A stretch of DNA of 63,957 bases from Bacteroidales bacterium (GCA_017550405.1 JAFZPH010000019.1:99075-163031); one strand, 5' to 3'; numbered from the stretch's first letter, positions 17,939 to 27,039 are shown. Numbers and translations: made by a program. Notes: a model not told the origin generated them from the letters alone.

Positions 17939-19417
17939 GTGAAGAAGACAAAGTGGATAATACTGTCCGTCACCGTCCTGCTAGCCCTGTTTGCGCTGGT
18001 GGAGATCAACAATCTCTCCATGCAGATAAGGAAAGCCGAGCTGGAGAAGGTGAAGCTGTGGGCCAATGCCATCAGCCAGAAGGCACAGCTGGTGAACTAC
18101 TCGGAGGAATTCTTCTCGAGTGTGGCCCTCGACGAGCACCGCAAGATGGAGTTGTATACCAATATCCTGCGCTCTTTCGACCGGATGGGGGACAATGCCG
18201 ACGCCGATTTCAGCCTTGATTATGTGCGGTACATCGTCGACAGCTGCGAGACAGCCATTATCATCACCGACGCCGACTCCATCATCACGGTACCGAGCGA
18301 GTTGTCCGGGCAGAAACTGGAAGGCCAACTGCTGGAGGAATTCTCTCACAACGAGCCTTTCCACTACAAGATATGGGGCATGAAAATGACCCTTTACTAC
18401 AAGGAGTCGAAGATGTACACCGAGTTGAGACATGTACTCGACGGCTTCAACCGCTCGTTTCTGGACGAGATTACCAACAACGGCGTACTCGTCCCCGTGT
18501 TGGTTGTGGACAGCCTGCAGGGCGAAGTACTTGCCAGCGGGAATATGCAACAGCGGGAGTTCGGCACGCCCGAAGCACTCTCCTCCCGTCTCTGCGAGAT
18601 GGAGGAGGACAACGACCCCATCGAGTTCCGCCTGCCCGATGGTCAGCGGGCTTACCTCTTCTACGAAAACACGCCCATGCTGAAAGCCATGCGGTGGGTC
18701 CCCCTGCTCTACCTCTTTGTGGTGGCCGTACTGCTGCTGGTGTCGTACCATCTCTTCCGCACCGCACGAAGCATGGAACAGAACCGCATCTGGGTAGGCA
18801 TGGCCAAGGAGACCGCCCACCAGTTGGGTACACCCATCTCCTCGCTCATGGCGTGGACGCAATATCTGGACGGCAAGCAATTCACCTCGGAATATTCCGA
18901 AGAGATAAACAAAGACCTGAAACGGCTTGAAACCGTCGCGCACCGGTTCTCGAAGATTGGCTCGGTACCCGAGCTAGAATATGAGGGTGTGTGTGCCGCC
19001 ATCAACAATGCACTGGCCTACCTCAAGACAAGAAGCTCGCGCAAGGTGAAATTCGTCACCAGTTTCCCCGAAGAGGACATCCGCGTGCCGCTCAACAGCT
19101 ACCTCTTCGAATGGGTGATAGAGAACGTATGCAAGAACGCCATCGACGCCATGGAAGGTGCAGGGACCTTCACCGTTGTGGTGTCGTCGGACACGCGACA
19201 CGTGTATGTAGACCTTGGCGACACCGGCCGCGGTATGTCGCCCTCGGTGCAGAAACGCGTGTTCGAGTCAGGCTTCTCTACCAAACCCCGAGGATGGGGG
19301 TTGGGGCTTTCGCTGGCCAAGCGTATAATCAATGAATACCATAAAGGTCGTATCTATGTCAAATACTCCGTCGAAGGGCAAGGCACAGTCTTCCGCATTG
19401 TGCTGAACCGCTCATGA
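17939..19417 (+). CDS. Membrane sensor histidine kinase
   Basis: I start at the GTG at 17939 (VKKTKWIILSVTVLLALFAL), which gives a clean first membrane helix; earlier codons overlap the permease gene. A periplasmic sensor domain of about 230 residues follows, then a second membrane helix (LLYLFVVAVLLLVSYHLF) and the kinase core. The H-box is ETAHQLGTPISSL, the N-box NVCKNAIDAME, and the G boxes DTGRGMS and GWGLGLSLAKRI. No response-regulator gene is adjacent, so the partner is unknown. The H-box with Gln-Leu-Gly-Thr-Pro is typical of Bacteroidota kinases of the HATPase group. Confidence 0.9.
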   Translation: MKKTKWIILSVTVLLALFALVEINNLSMQIRKAELEKVKLWANAISQKAQLVNYSEEFFSSVALDEHRKMELYTNILRSFDRMGDNADADFSLDYVRYIVDSCETAIIITDADSIITVPSELSGQKLEGQLLEEFSHNEPFHYKIWGMKMTLYYKESKMYTELRHVLDGFNRSFLDEITNNGVLVPVLVVDSLQGEVLASGNMQQREFGTPEALSSRLCEMEEDNDPIEFRLPDGQRAYLFYENTPMLKAMRWVPLLYLFVVAVLLLVSYHLFRTARSMEQNRIWVGMAKETAHQLGTPISSLMAWTQYLDGKQFTSEYSEEINKDLKRLETVAHRFSKIGSVPELEYEGVCAAINNALAYLKTRSSRKVKFVTSFPEEDIRVPLNSYLFEWVIENVCKNAIDAMEGAGTFTVVVSSDTRHVYVDLGDTGRGMSPSVQKRVFESGFSTKPRGWGLGLSLAKRIINEYHKGRIYVKYSVEGQGTVFRIVLNRS

Positions 19418-19470
19418 ATATTGTAAATTGTAAAACATCATATCGTCATTAAACATAATCTATTACATAT

Positions 19471-21780
19471 ATGTACACCATTCTGAAGAAAGAGCTGTTG
19501 AACAGTAACGAGATTTATCTGATGGAAATCAGGGCGCCCTGGATAGCACAAAGAGGAATGCCTGGGCAGTTCGTCATTGTCATCCCCCACGACAAAGGCG
19601 AACGCGTACCCCTCACCATCTGCGACATCCACCCCGAGCACGAAAGCATCGACATCGTCTATCAGGTAGTGGGCGACAGTACACGCCACCTCAGCACCCT
19701 CAACGAGGGCGACCGGCTCTTTGCCATCGTAGGCCCCCTCGGTCGCACCAGCGAGCTGATAACAGCCCCACAAGAGGAGCAGCGGCAGATGCACCTTCTC
19801 TTCGTGGCCGGAGGTGTGGGCATTGCACCCGTCTATCCACAAGTGAAATGGGCCCATAATATGGGCATCCCCACGGATGTCATCATCGGTGCCCGCAACA
19901 AGAGTCTCCTCTTCTTCGAAGACAAGATGCGCGCAGTGTGCGACAACCTCTATATTATGACCGACGACGGCTCATACGGCGAACAAGGCCTTGTGACCAC
20001 AAAGATAAAAAGCCTCTACAGTGAATACGAAGGGACAGAAACGTCAAAGCCACAAGTCGACACATCACGATACACCCACTGCGTTGCCATCGGTCCCCTG
20101 CCCATGATGAAATTCGTCTCCCTGTTGACCAAAGAGCTTGGTCTCAAAACCATTGTGAGCATGAACTGCATGATGGTCGACGGCACCGGCATGTGCGGAG
20201 CCTGCCGCGTCACTGTGGGTGACGAAGTGAAGTTCACCTGCGTCGACGGCCCCGAATTCGACGGACATCTTGTCAACTTCGAAGAGGCTGCACGCCGTCT
20301 GAAACGCCCCGACGAACGCCGCTACCGTATAGCCACCATCGACGAGAACGACGGTCATCACTGCAACCTCAGCGACCCTGTTGCAGCCACCATTCAGCGT
20401 CAGAAACCCCGTGAGCAAGACCCGGCAGTGCGTGCCACCAACTTCGACGAAGTCTCCCTCGGTTTCACCGCCGAGCAGGCCGTGACCGAGGCACGCCGCT
20501 GTCTCCACTGTAAGAAACCCATGTGCGTCACCCAATGCCCCGTCAGCATCAAGATACCCGACTTCATCGCAGCTGTGGCCAACGAAGACTTTGCCCTTGC
20601 CGCTGATATAATTGCACAGGACTCTACCCTACCCGCCGTCTGCGGACGCGTCTGCCCGCAGGAGAACCAGTGCGAAGGCAGCTGTATCCTCGGCCACAAG
20701 GGCGAGCCCATCGCCATAGGTGCTTTGGAACGCTTTGTTGCCGACTGGAAAAGGAACAATTCCCCCGAAAGCCCAGAATACTCAGAGCCCTCCGAGATTT
20801 CCGAAAAGAAGAAAGTGGCTGTCATTGGCTCCGGCCCCTCGGGGCTTGCCTGTGCAGGCGACCTGGCCAAGAAAGGCTACAGCGTCACAATCTTCGAAGC
20901 CCTCCATCATGCCGGAGGAGTGCTCGTATACGGCATACCAGAGTTCCGTCTGCCCAAACAGAAAGTGGTGGAGCCCGAAATCAACAATCTGCGCCACCTT
21001 GGTGTGGAAATCAAAACCAACGTCATTGTGGGCAAGAGCCTGACGGTGGACGACCTCTTCGACCGCCATGGCTTTAAAGCCGTATACATTGCCAGCGGTG
21101 CCGGTCTGCCCAAATTCATGGGCATTCCCGGCGAGACTTTGGGCGGTGTCCTCTCCGCCAACGAGCTCCTCACCCGCACGAATCTCATGCACGGCTACGA
21201 CAAGGGATACGACACTCCCATCTACCTAGGCCACCGTGTGGCCGTTATCGGTGGAGGCAATGTGGCAATGGATGCCGCCCGTACCGCCCTGCGCCTCGGC
21301 AGCGATGTCACCGTCATCTACCGCCGCGAACAGGCCGACATGCCCGCACGACGTGAGGAGGTACATCACGCCATGGAAGAGGGCATACAGTTCTCCTTCC
21401 TCACCAATCCCGTAGCCTTTCTTGGCGACGAGCAGGGCAACGTGCGCGACATGCGCTGCATCCGTATGGAGATGGGCGAGAAAGATGAAAAAGGCCGCCG
21501 CAAGTTCACCCCCATCGAGGGTAGCGAGTTTGAGATGGAAGTAGACAATGTGGTCGTGGCCCTCGGCACCAGTCCCAATCCGCTAATCAAACTCACCACC
21601 CCGGGTCTCGATACACAAAGTTGGGGAGGCCTTGTCGCTGACAACGACGGACGCACCAGCCGACCCGGAATCTTCGCCGGAGGCGATGCCGTCACCGGTG
21701 CCGCCACCGTCATCCTCGCCATGGGTGCCGGCCGCACCGCCGCCAAAGCCATCGACGAGTACCTTACCTCCAAACAATAA
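19471..21780 (+). CDS. Fused NfnA/NfnB-like oxidoreductase (DHODH-B-like plus glutamate synthase small-subunit-like)
   Basis: The 769-residue protein joins two units. Residues 1-270 form a ferredoxin-NADP reductase-like module with FAD binding (VPLTICDIHPEHES), NAD binding (FVAGGVGIAPVYPQ) and a [2Fe-2S] cysteine set (CMMVDGTGMCGACR...C). Residues 300-769 are GltD-like, with two [4Fe-4S] sets (CLHCKKPMCVTQCP, CGRVCPQENQCEGSC), two Rossmann folds (VIGSGPSGLACAG, VIGGGNVAMDAA) and the C-terminal GIFAGGDAVTGAATVI. The layout is that of electron-bifurcating NADH-dependent ferredoxin:NADP oxidoreductase in one chain. A short Ser/Glu repeat sits in the linker before the first Rossmann fold. Glutamate synthase activity is unlikely because no large subunit is near. 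Confidence 0.9.
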   Translation: MYTILKKELLNSNEIYLMEIRAPWIAQRGMPGQFVIVIPHDKGERVPLTICDIHPEHESIDIVYQVVGDSTRHLSTLNEGDRLFAIVGPLGRTSELITAPQEEQRQMHLLFVAGGVGIAPVYPQVKWAHNMGIPTDVIIGARNKSLLFFEDKMRAVCDNLYIMTDDGSYGEQGLVTTKIKSLYSEYEGTETSKPQVDTSRYTHCVAIGPLPMMKFVSLLTKELGLKTIVSMNCMMVDGTGMCGACRVTVGDEVKFTCVDGPEFDGHLVNFEEAARRLKRPDERRYRIATIDENDGHHCNLSDPVAATIQRQKPREQDPAVRATNFDEVSLGFTAEQAVTEARRCLHCKKPMCVTQCPVSIKIPDFIAAVANEDFALAADIIAQDSTLPAVCGRVCPQENQCEGSCILGHKGEPIAIGALERFVADWKRNNSPESPEYSEPSEISEKKKVAVIGSGPSGLACAGDLAKKGYSVTIFEALHHAGGVLVYGIPEFRLPKQKVVEPEINNLRHLGVEIKTNVIVGKSLTVDDLFDRHGFKAVYIASGAGLPKFMGIPGETLGGVLSANELLTRTNLMHGYDKGYDTPIYLGHRVAVIGGGNVAMDAARTALRLGSDVTVIYRREQADMPARREEVHHAMEEGIQFSFLTNPVAFLGDEQGNVRDMRCIRMEMGEKDEKGRRKFTPIEGSEFEMEVDNVVVALGTSPNPLIKLTTPGLDTQSWGGLVADNDGRTSRPGIFAGGDAVTGAATVILAMGAGRTAAKAIDEYLTSKQ
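20762..20806 (+). repeat. In-frame 9-nt repeats inside the Nfn-like gene
   Basis: Five diverged 9-nt units encode the tripeptide pattern x-Ser/Pro-Glu (SPE SPE YSE PSE ISE). The DNA resembles the intergenic arrays at 37672-37725 and 47081-47152, which have the same 9-nt period built on TCNGA. Confidence 0.6.
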
Positions 21781-21800
21781 TCATAGGGTAACAAATGAAG

Positions 21801-21843
21801 CGGAGGTGACGCGACATGTTCGTGTCACCTCCGTTGTATTATG
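21801..21843. terminator. Hairpin between convergent genes
   Basis: CGGAGGTGAC at 21801-21810 pairs with GTCACCTCCG at 21834-21843. It lies between the fused oxidoreductase gene (plus) and the permease gene (minus) and could end both transcripts. No strong T-run follows. Confidence 0.6.
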
Positions 21844-21878
21844 TCAACCCAAGCCGAATACCACGAATGCTGGATGTC

Positions 21879-22958
21879 CTATTGCATGCGGACACGGGGG
21901 TCGAGGAGGCCGTAAAGGATGTCAGTAATGATGTTGATGAGGATGAGGAGGACGCAAATAAAGAGGATAGAACCCATGACAACGGGGAAATCATATTGGT
22001 CGAGGCCGTCGACGATGACGATGCCCATGCCTTTCCAGTCGAAGACGTATTCTACGAAGACGGCTCCTGCAAGCAGTCCTGCAAGCCAGCCAGAGGCCGA
22101 GGTGACCACAGGGTTGAGGGCATTGCGCAGAGCGTGACGCACGATAATTCGGCGTCGAGGCAGACCTTTGGCGCGTGCAGTGCGGATATAGTCTTGCGAG
22201 AGGGCCTCGAGCATGCTGTTCTTGGTGAGCTGGGTGAGTGTGGCGAGCGGTCGGATGCCAAGAGTGAGGGCCGGGAGGATAAGGTTTTTCAGGTCGAGAT
22301 ACTCGCCGGTGCCGTAGTCGTCAACGGTGTAGAGGTTACCGAACATGTTGAGGTGTGTCCAGTCGGAGAGGACATAGGCAAAGAGCCAAGCAATAAGAAT
22401 GGCGGCAAAGAAAGACGGGAGCGACATACCAAGGGTAGATAGGACAAGGGTAAGTCGGTCTATCCAACTGTCTTTGTGGAGGGCGGAGATGATGCCGAGA
22501 AACACACCCAAAAGCAACGCAAAGGTAAGGGCGACAACGGCAAGTAGCGCCGTCTGGGGGAAGGCGGAGGAGATAATGTCGGATACTTTACGTTTGGTCT
22601 GGTAGCTGCGGCGGAGGTAGGGCGCTTTGAGCACTACGGTGGAACTGCCGACGGTAAGCAGCGTGGCATAGGGGGCGTATTTGTCGGGGTCGAGGAAGAA
22701 GTAGTTGTTGGGGTCGGAGTTGTTGTGGACAGAAACAGGAAGGAGGTCGTTGAGATAGTTGAGGTATTGTAGAGCAACGGGTTTGTCGCGTCCGAGGTCG
22801 CGGTTGATGATTTCGATGCTTTCGGCATCGGCATGTTCGCCAAGCATCATACGGGCAGGGTCGCCGGGCAGGATATTGAAGAGGAAGAACACAAGGGTGA
22901 CCACTCCGAGGAGCACCAGGAGTCCGTAGAGGAGCCGTTTGAGGGTGTAGCGAAGCAC
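21879..22958 (-). CDS. ABC transporter permease, DppB/OppB family
   Basis: The 359-residue inner-membrane permease has a first helix LYGLLVLLGVVTLVFFLFNI followed by the family motif LPGDPARMMLG, a periplasmic loop with extra residues (60-130) and five more helices. The EAA loop reads RTARAKGLPRRRIIVRHALRN. Members move di- or oligopeptides with a DppC partner, ATPases and a binding protein, none of which are in this window. So either it is an orphan subunit, or its partners lie elsewhere. Confidence 0.9.
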   Translation of the reverse strand: MLRYTLKRLLYGLLVLLGVVTLVFFLFNILPGDPARMMLGEHADAESIEIINRDLGRDKPVALQYLNYLNDLLPVSVHNNSDPNNYFFLDPDKYAPYATLLTVGSSTVVLKAPYLRRSYQTKRKVSDIISSAFPQTALLAVVALTFALLLGVFLGIISALHKDSWIDRLTLVLSTLGMSLPSFFAAILIAWLFAYVLSDWTHLNMFGNLYTVDDYGTGEYLDLKNLILPALTLGIRPLATLTQLTKNSMLEALSQDYIRTARAKGLPRRRIIVRHALRNALNPVVTSASGWLAGLLAGAVFVEYVFDWKGMGIVIVDGLDQYDFPVVMGSILFICVLLILINIITDILYGLLDPRVRMQ

Positions 22959-23014
22959 TTTTTGAATGTGTTAATTCGTAAATTCGTTAATGCGTTAATC
23001 TTCTCACTGCTGTT

Positions 23015-23710
23015 TCAATGCAAGCCGCGGACAACAGATTTCTTGGCTACGAAGTCTTTGAGATAATAGGGCTGGAAGTAGGCAACATCTTCCACCTCAT
23101 TGCGGTCGAGCTTGTCGAGGGCGAGGGTGCGGAGTCCTGCTGCGGAGATGAGGAAGGCGTCGGCATAACGGGCGTTGGGATGGACACCGAGGATGGGACG
23201 GGTCTTTTCGGCTCCGTCGCCGAGGAAAGTGACCTCTCCCCTGTCCAGATAGGTGTCGTAGATGCCGGGGGTGATGATATCGGCATCAACGGCTTTCAGC
23301 TCATGTGTGGGCGAGTCGTAGATGGCAGTGTAACACTCCATGCGACGAGCGTCGATCATGGGACATACTAGGCCTTTGTAGTCCGGGTGGAGGGAATAGT
23401 ATTGTGCGGCCATGCTTTGAAGCGTAGGCACAGCAAGGAGGGGGATACCCAGGGCATAGCAGATGCCTTTGGCTGTGCTGACACCGATGCGGAGACCTGT
23501 ATAGCTGCCCGGCCCGGAGGAGACACATACAGCGTCGAGTTGTGAGGGTTTTACACCGCACTTGTCGAGCAGCTGCTTGATGTAGGGCGAGAGCTGGGAG
23601 GAGTGGGCATTGGGCTGGGAGGTGTGCAGTTCGGCGCGGATGCCCTCTTCGTCGGCAAGAGCGACAGAACAGACAGCCGTGGCGGTTTCGATTAGTAATA
23701 GAGTGGTCAT
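23015..23710 (-). CDS. tsaB: tRNA threonylcarbamoyladenosine biosynthesis protein TsaB
   Basis: The 231-residue ASKHA-fold protein has LLIETATAVCSVAL at the N-terminus and the diagnostic SSGPGSYTGLRIGVSTAKGI. TsaB is the inactive TsaD paralogue that bridges TsaD and TsaE in making t6A37 on tRNAs that read ANN codons. It is the first of a string of minus-strand housekeeping genes that run leftward from 28.6 kb. Confidence 0.93.
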   Translation of the reverse strand: MTTLLLIETATAVCSVALADEEGIRAELHTSQPNAHSSQLSPYIKQLLDKCGVKPSQLDAVCVSSGPGSYTGLRIGVSTAKGICYALGIPLLAVPTLQSMAAQYYSLHPDYKGLVCPMIDARRMECYTAIYDSPTHELKAVDADIITPGIYDTYLDRGEVTFLGDGAEKTRPILGVHPNARYADAFLISAAGLRTLALDKLDRNEVEDVAYFQPYYLKDFVAKKSVVRGLH

Positions 23711-23754
23711 AACAAAGGGATGAACGTCGTTTTAGACAATATAGAGTTTACAAC

Positions 23755-24402
23755 TTACCGCATATCCACTACTTCCACACCGGGATTGGCCTTGATGTTG
23801 TAGGTGAAGTCGGAATCAGTGGCCTTGGTGTTCTTGAAGTTCGAAAGAGTATATACCCCGCGTGAGGAGTCGAAATTGTGCTGCTCCATCTTCTTCAGCA
23901 GTCCCGTCTTGGCGTTGATGTAGAGACGGATTTTGTGATAGGAGCGGGCTTTCATCGGCTGTAGGTCGACAATGGCAGTACCGTCAGACTCCTCACGGAT
24001 GAACTTTGCACGGAACGACTTGGAGTAGTTGTTGAGCAGTCGGGCGGGATTGGTGATGTCGTCGTCGGAGTCGGTCATGGGGGTGATGACTACTTCTTTA
24101 TTGGGCTTATTGAGCTGCCACACGGCTTTACCGTTGCAGTAAATCTCCAAGTCGGAAGTCTTGACACGATAGCGTGGGGCATTGTAGAGGATGTCCACCT
24201 TTTGGCGGAAAGATTCCTTCTTGTCGGCATCGAGGTTGACAACGGTGACAGTAAAACTGACTGTGCCGGACATCTTGGCAGCGGCCTTCTTCAGGATGGT
24301 GTTGGCCGTCTGGTCCACGGATCCTTTGTCGGTGTGGGTAATCTGCGCCGACAACTGAAAGCCGAGAATGAAGGCTATGAGCAAAGCTACAGTTCTCTTC
24401 AT
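23755..24402 (-). CDS. LolA-like periplasmic lipoprotein carrier
   Basis: The 215-residue protein starts with a signal peptide (MKRTVALLIAFILGFQLSA) and continues as a half-barrel of strands: YNAPRYRVKTSDLEIYCNGKAVW, then KPNKEVVITP, then YHKIRLYINAKTGLLKKME. This is the pattern of LolA_like/DUF4412-type carriers in Bacteroidota. Such proteins carry lipoproteins or lipids across the periplasm. The LolC/E-like permease at 16.6 kb could be a partner, but they are not in one operon. Confidence 0.85.
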   Translation of the reverse strand: MKRTVALLIAFILGFQLSAQITHTDKGSVDQTANTILKKAAAKMSGTVSFTVTVVNLDADKKESFRQKVDILYNAPRYRVKTSDLEIYCNGKAVWQLNKPNKEVVITPMTDSDDDITNPARLLNNYSKSFRAKFIREESDGTAIVDLQPMKARSYHKIRLYINAKTGLLKKMEQHNFDSSRGVYTLSNFKNTKATDSDFTYNIKANPGVEVVDMR

Positions 24403-24422
24403 GGTATGATATTATTAAGGCA

Positions 24423-25031
24423 TTAATGCAGGTCGAGACCGATGATGTGCATAAACTCCTCGCGGGTCTTGGGGTCGTTCATAAAGGCTCCGGTGAAGTC
24501 GCTGGTGGTGGTGACGGAGTTTTGTTTCTGCACACCGCGCATGGACATGCACATGTGCTGCGCCTCGATGACCACGGCGACACCAATGGGGTTGAGTGTT
24601 TTCTGAATGCAGTCTTTAATCTGCTTGGTAAGTCGTTCCTGTACCTGCAGACGGCGGGCATAGGCATCCACCACACGGGGTATCTTGCTCAGGCCGACAA
24701 TGGTGCCGTTGGGGATGTAAGCCACGTGTGCTTTGCCCACAAAGGGGACCATGTGGTGTTCACAGAGTGAATAAAGCTCGATGTCCTTGACAACGACCAT
24801 CTGCTTGTAGTCCTCGTGGAACATAGCCGAGCGGAGAATCTCCTCCGGGTCGAGGTCGTAGCCGTTGGTGAAGAAGAGCATCGCCTTGGCAATACGCTCG
24901 GGCGACTTGAGCAGTCCTTCGCGTTCGGGGTTTTCACCCAGAAGGCGGAGAATTTCTTTGTAGTGCTCGGCCATCTGCGCCACACACTTTTCGTCGTATT
25001 GGTCGACTTTGATATATCCTTTTTCTTCCAT
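24423..25031 (-). CDS. folE: GTP cyclohydrolase I FolE
   Basis: The 202-residue enzyme has zinc and active-site residues in [20 protein letters not shown], the [12 protein letters not shown] helix and [19 protein letters not shown] with the catalytic His and Cys. It converts GTP to 7,8-dihydroneopterin triphosphate, entry to folate or, through QueD, to queuosine. It is 20 bases from the LolA-like gene and probably in the same transcript. Confidence 0.96.
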   Translation of the reverse strand: MEEKGYIKVDQYDEKCVAQMAEHYKEILRLLGENPEREGLLKSPERIAKAMLFFTNGYDLDPEEILRSAMFHEDYKQMVVVKDIELYSLCEHHMVPFVGKAHVAYIPNGTIVGLSKIPRVVDAYARRLQVQERLTKQIKDCIQKTLNPIGVAVVIEAQHMCMSMRGVQKQNSVTTTSDFTGAFMNDPKTREEFMHIIGLDLH

Positions 25032-25058
25032 TTTCGAATGATGGGTTTTTACAATGTT

Positions 25059-26288
25059 TTATTCTACATATAGCAACAGCCCCTTCAGGTATTCCCCTTC
25101 GGGGTGGTAGATGCTGACGGGATGGTCCATGGCATGGGGTAGCTGTCGCACAATGCGTACCTGTCGGTGTGCGAGGGCGGCAGCGGTGAAGCACATGGTC
25201 TTGAAGTCATCCACCGATACAGCCTGACTGCAACTGAAGGTCATGAGCATTCCGCCGGGGGCAATCTGTTCCATGGCGCGCTGATTGATACTGCGGTATC
25301 CTTTAAGGCCATGTTGAAGGCTGCGGTGGTTCTTGGCGAAGGCAGGCGGGTCGAGGATGATAAAGTCAAACGTGTTGTCGATGGTGTCGAGGTATTTGAG
25401 TACATCGGCCACCACGCCTCGGTGAGATGTCTGAGCACCATAGTTCATCTCCACGTTGCGGTTGCAGAGGTCTATGGCTTTCTTGGAGATGTCCACCGTT
25501 TCCACATAGTCTGCTCCTCCGGCCAGTGCCGCCAGCGAGAAACCGCCGGTGTAGCCGAAGCAGTTGAGTACCCTATGGCCTTTGGCAAGGGAGGCCACAA
25601 GGTTACGGTTCTCTCTCTGGTCGATGAAGAAGCCGGTCTTCTGCCCCTCGAAGAAGTTGATGAGCATCCTCCTCCCCTGCTCTTTGATTTCCCACTCCTG
25701 GGGCTCTATACCCCACAGGTAGCGGTCTTCAGAGCCTCCGGGAACAGTGGCGCTGCTCTTGTCGAAGACGGATTGTATGCCGTGGCTTTGCAGCAGCTCG
25801 GATGCCAGTTCGGTGAGCATGGGGAACAGGCGGTGCATCCCCACGCTGTGGGCTTGCATCACCAGCACTCCGTTATACCAGTCGCATACCAGTCCGGGCA
25901 GGAAATCGCCCTCGGCATGCACCAGCCTGAAGACATTAGTGATTTGAGAATTAGTTGCCACACCCGGATAATTCTCAATTCTCAATTCTCCATTCTCAAT
26001 TCCAAAGAATCCCAGCCGCTCACGGTAGGCTATGGCACTCTGCAGCCGCTGACGGAAAAAGTCGCGGTCGATGTCGGGAGTGTCGAACGAGAGCACCTTG
26101 CACACGATGCTGTCGTTCTGATAGTGCCCCGTGGCCACCCATTGCCCGTTGGCTGTGCATACGTCGACAAGATCCCCTTCCTGGGGGGTGCCCACCATGC
26201 GTTTTACCGCCCCCGAAAATATCCAGGGGTGGCGGCGCATAAGGGCCTTCTCTTTTCCTGCGGCTATGATGAGTTGCGGACGAGTCAT
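25059..26288 (-). CDS. Class I SAM-dependent rRNA methyltransferase, RlmI-like
   Basis: The 409-residue protein has an N-terminal PUA domain (KEKALMRRHPWIFSGAVKR) and a Rossmann methyltransferase with VLNCFGYTGGFSLAALAGG, DFIILDPPAFAK and TFSCSQAVSVDDF, where the Cys is expected to be the catalytic one for m5C. RlmI methylates C1962 of 23S rRNA. Residues near 97-110 (GIENGELRIENYPG) are encoded by a 7-nt tandem repeat, an odd in-frame insertion. The start overlaps the rpe stop by four bases (ATGA), so the two are translationally coupled. Confidence 0.9.
   Translation of the reverse strand: MTRPQLIIAAGKEKALMRRHPWIFSGAVKRMVGTPQEGDLVDVCTANGQWVATGHYQNDSIVCKVLSFDTPDIDRDFFRQRLQSAIAYRERLGFFGIENGELRIENYPGVATNSQITNVFRLVHAEGDFLPGLVCDWYNGVLVMQAHSVGMHRLFPMLTELASELLQSHGIQSVFDKSSATVPGGSEDRYLWGIEPQEWEIKEQGRRMLINFFEGQKTGFFIDQRENRNLVASLAKGHRVLNCFGYTGGFSLAALAGGADYVETVDISKKAIDLCNRNVEMNYGAQTSHRGVVADVLKYLDTIDNTFDFIILDPPAFAKNHRSLQHGLKGYRSINQRAMEQIAPGGMLMTFSCSQAVSVDDFKTMCFTAAALAHRQVRIVRQLPHAMDHPVSIYHPEGEYLKGLLLYVE
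25974..26001. repeat. Four 7-nt CTCAATT units inside the RlmI-like gene
   Basis: Four exact-register units (the third is CTCCATT) lie within the coding frame. On the minus strand they read as alternating Glu, Asn, Leu, Arg and Ile codons. This is the same unit as at the ispH borders. Confidence 0.85.
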
Positions 26289-26929
26289 TGCTTTAAGTCA
26301 TGAATGGTCTGCAAGGGATTCTCGCTCTTGAAGACAGCGTTGCCTGCCACCAGCACGTCGGCTCCAGCGGCAAAGAGCATGGGGGCGTTGGATGTGTTCA
26401 CGCCGCCGTCCACCTCTATCAAGCACCGCGGGTTCTTCCTGTCGCACAGCTGGCGCAGCTGCTTGACTTTGTTGTAGGTGTTCTCAATAAACTTCTGTCC
26501 GCCGAATCCAGGATTGACAGACATGAGCAGCACCATGTCGCACAGCTGTATGGTGTCTTCGAGCAAGGATACCGGGGTGCCGGGATTGAGTACTGTGCCA
26601 CAACGCATACCGGCATCTTTTATTGCATGCAACGTACGGTCGAGATGGGTGCATGCCTCATAGTGCACCGTCAGTATATCGGCACCCGCCTCTTTGAAGT
26701 CGTTCACATAACGACCGGGATCCACAATCATCAGATGCACATCCAGCGGCTTGCGGGCATGTTTCTTAATATGTTTTACCACGGGCTGTCCAAAACTGAT
26801 GTTCGGCACAAACACACCGTCCATCACGTCCACATGCAGCCAGTCGCATTCGCTCGCGTTGAGCATCTCGATGTCGCGTTCCAGATTGCCAAAGTCGGCA
26901 CTGAGCAGAGAGGGAGATATTAGTTTCAT
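26285..26929 (-). CDS. rpe: Ribulose-phosphate 3-epimerase
   Basis: The TIM-barrel enzyme of the pentose phosphate pathway starts at 26929 with MKLISPSLLSADFGNLERDI. A longer frame from 27022 would add 31 residues encoded by repeat-like AT-rich DNA and is rejected. Metal and catalytic residues are in HVDVMDG, DVHLMIVDP, MSVNPGFGGQKF and LIEVDGGVN. The length of 214 residues is normal. It overlaps the RlmI-like gene by four bases. Confidence 0.95.
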   Translation of the reverse strand: MKLISPSLLSADFGNLERDIEMLNASECDWLHVDVMDGVFVPNISFGQPVVKHIKKHARKPLDVHLMIVDPGRYVNDFKEAGADILTVHYEACTHLDRTLHAIKDAGMRCGTVLNPGTPVSLLEDTIQLCDMVLLMSVNPGFGGQKFIENTYNKVKQLRQLCDRKNPRCLIEVDGGVNTSNAPMLFAAGADVLVAGNAVFKSENPLQTIHDLKQ

Positions 26930-26938
26930 TTTTAAAAT

Positions 26939-27039
26939 TAAAAAAGTGAAAAATGAAAAGTGAAAATTGAGATTATCACCATAGTGTTGAAATGCCTGCC
27001 CCGGTGAGGTTTCAATTTTCAACTTTCAATTTTCAATTG
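26939..27039. repeat. Inverted pair of 7-nt repeat arrays between rpe and yitT
   Basis: Units close to AAAAGTG/AAAATTG run tandemly at about 26939-26970, and the complementary TTTCAAT/TTTCAAC units run at 27010-27039. The two blocks could pair across a 40-base centre. The array abuts the stop of the YitT gene. Confidence 0.65.

Noticed and set aside
16702..18072. 456-codon minus-strand frame over the LolC/E-like gene
   Set aside because: Shadow of the permease; His-rich with no recognisable motif.
26930..27022. 31-residue N-terminal extension of rpe
   Set aside because: The extension is encoded by repeat-like DNA and is absent from the family; MKLISPSLLSADF is the normal start.
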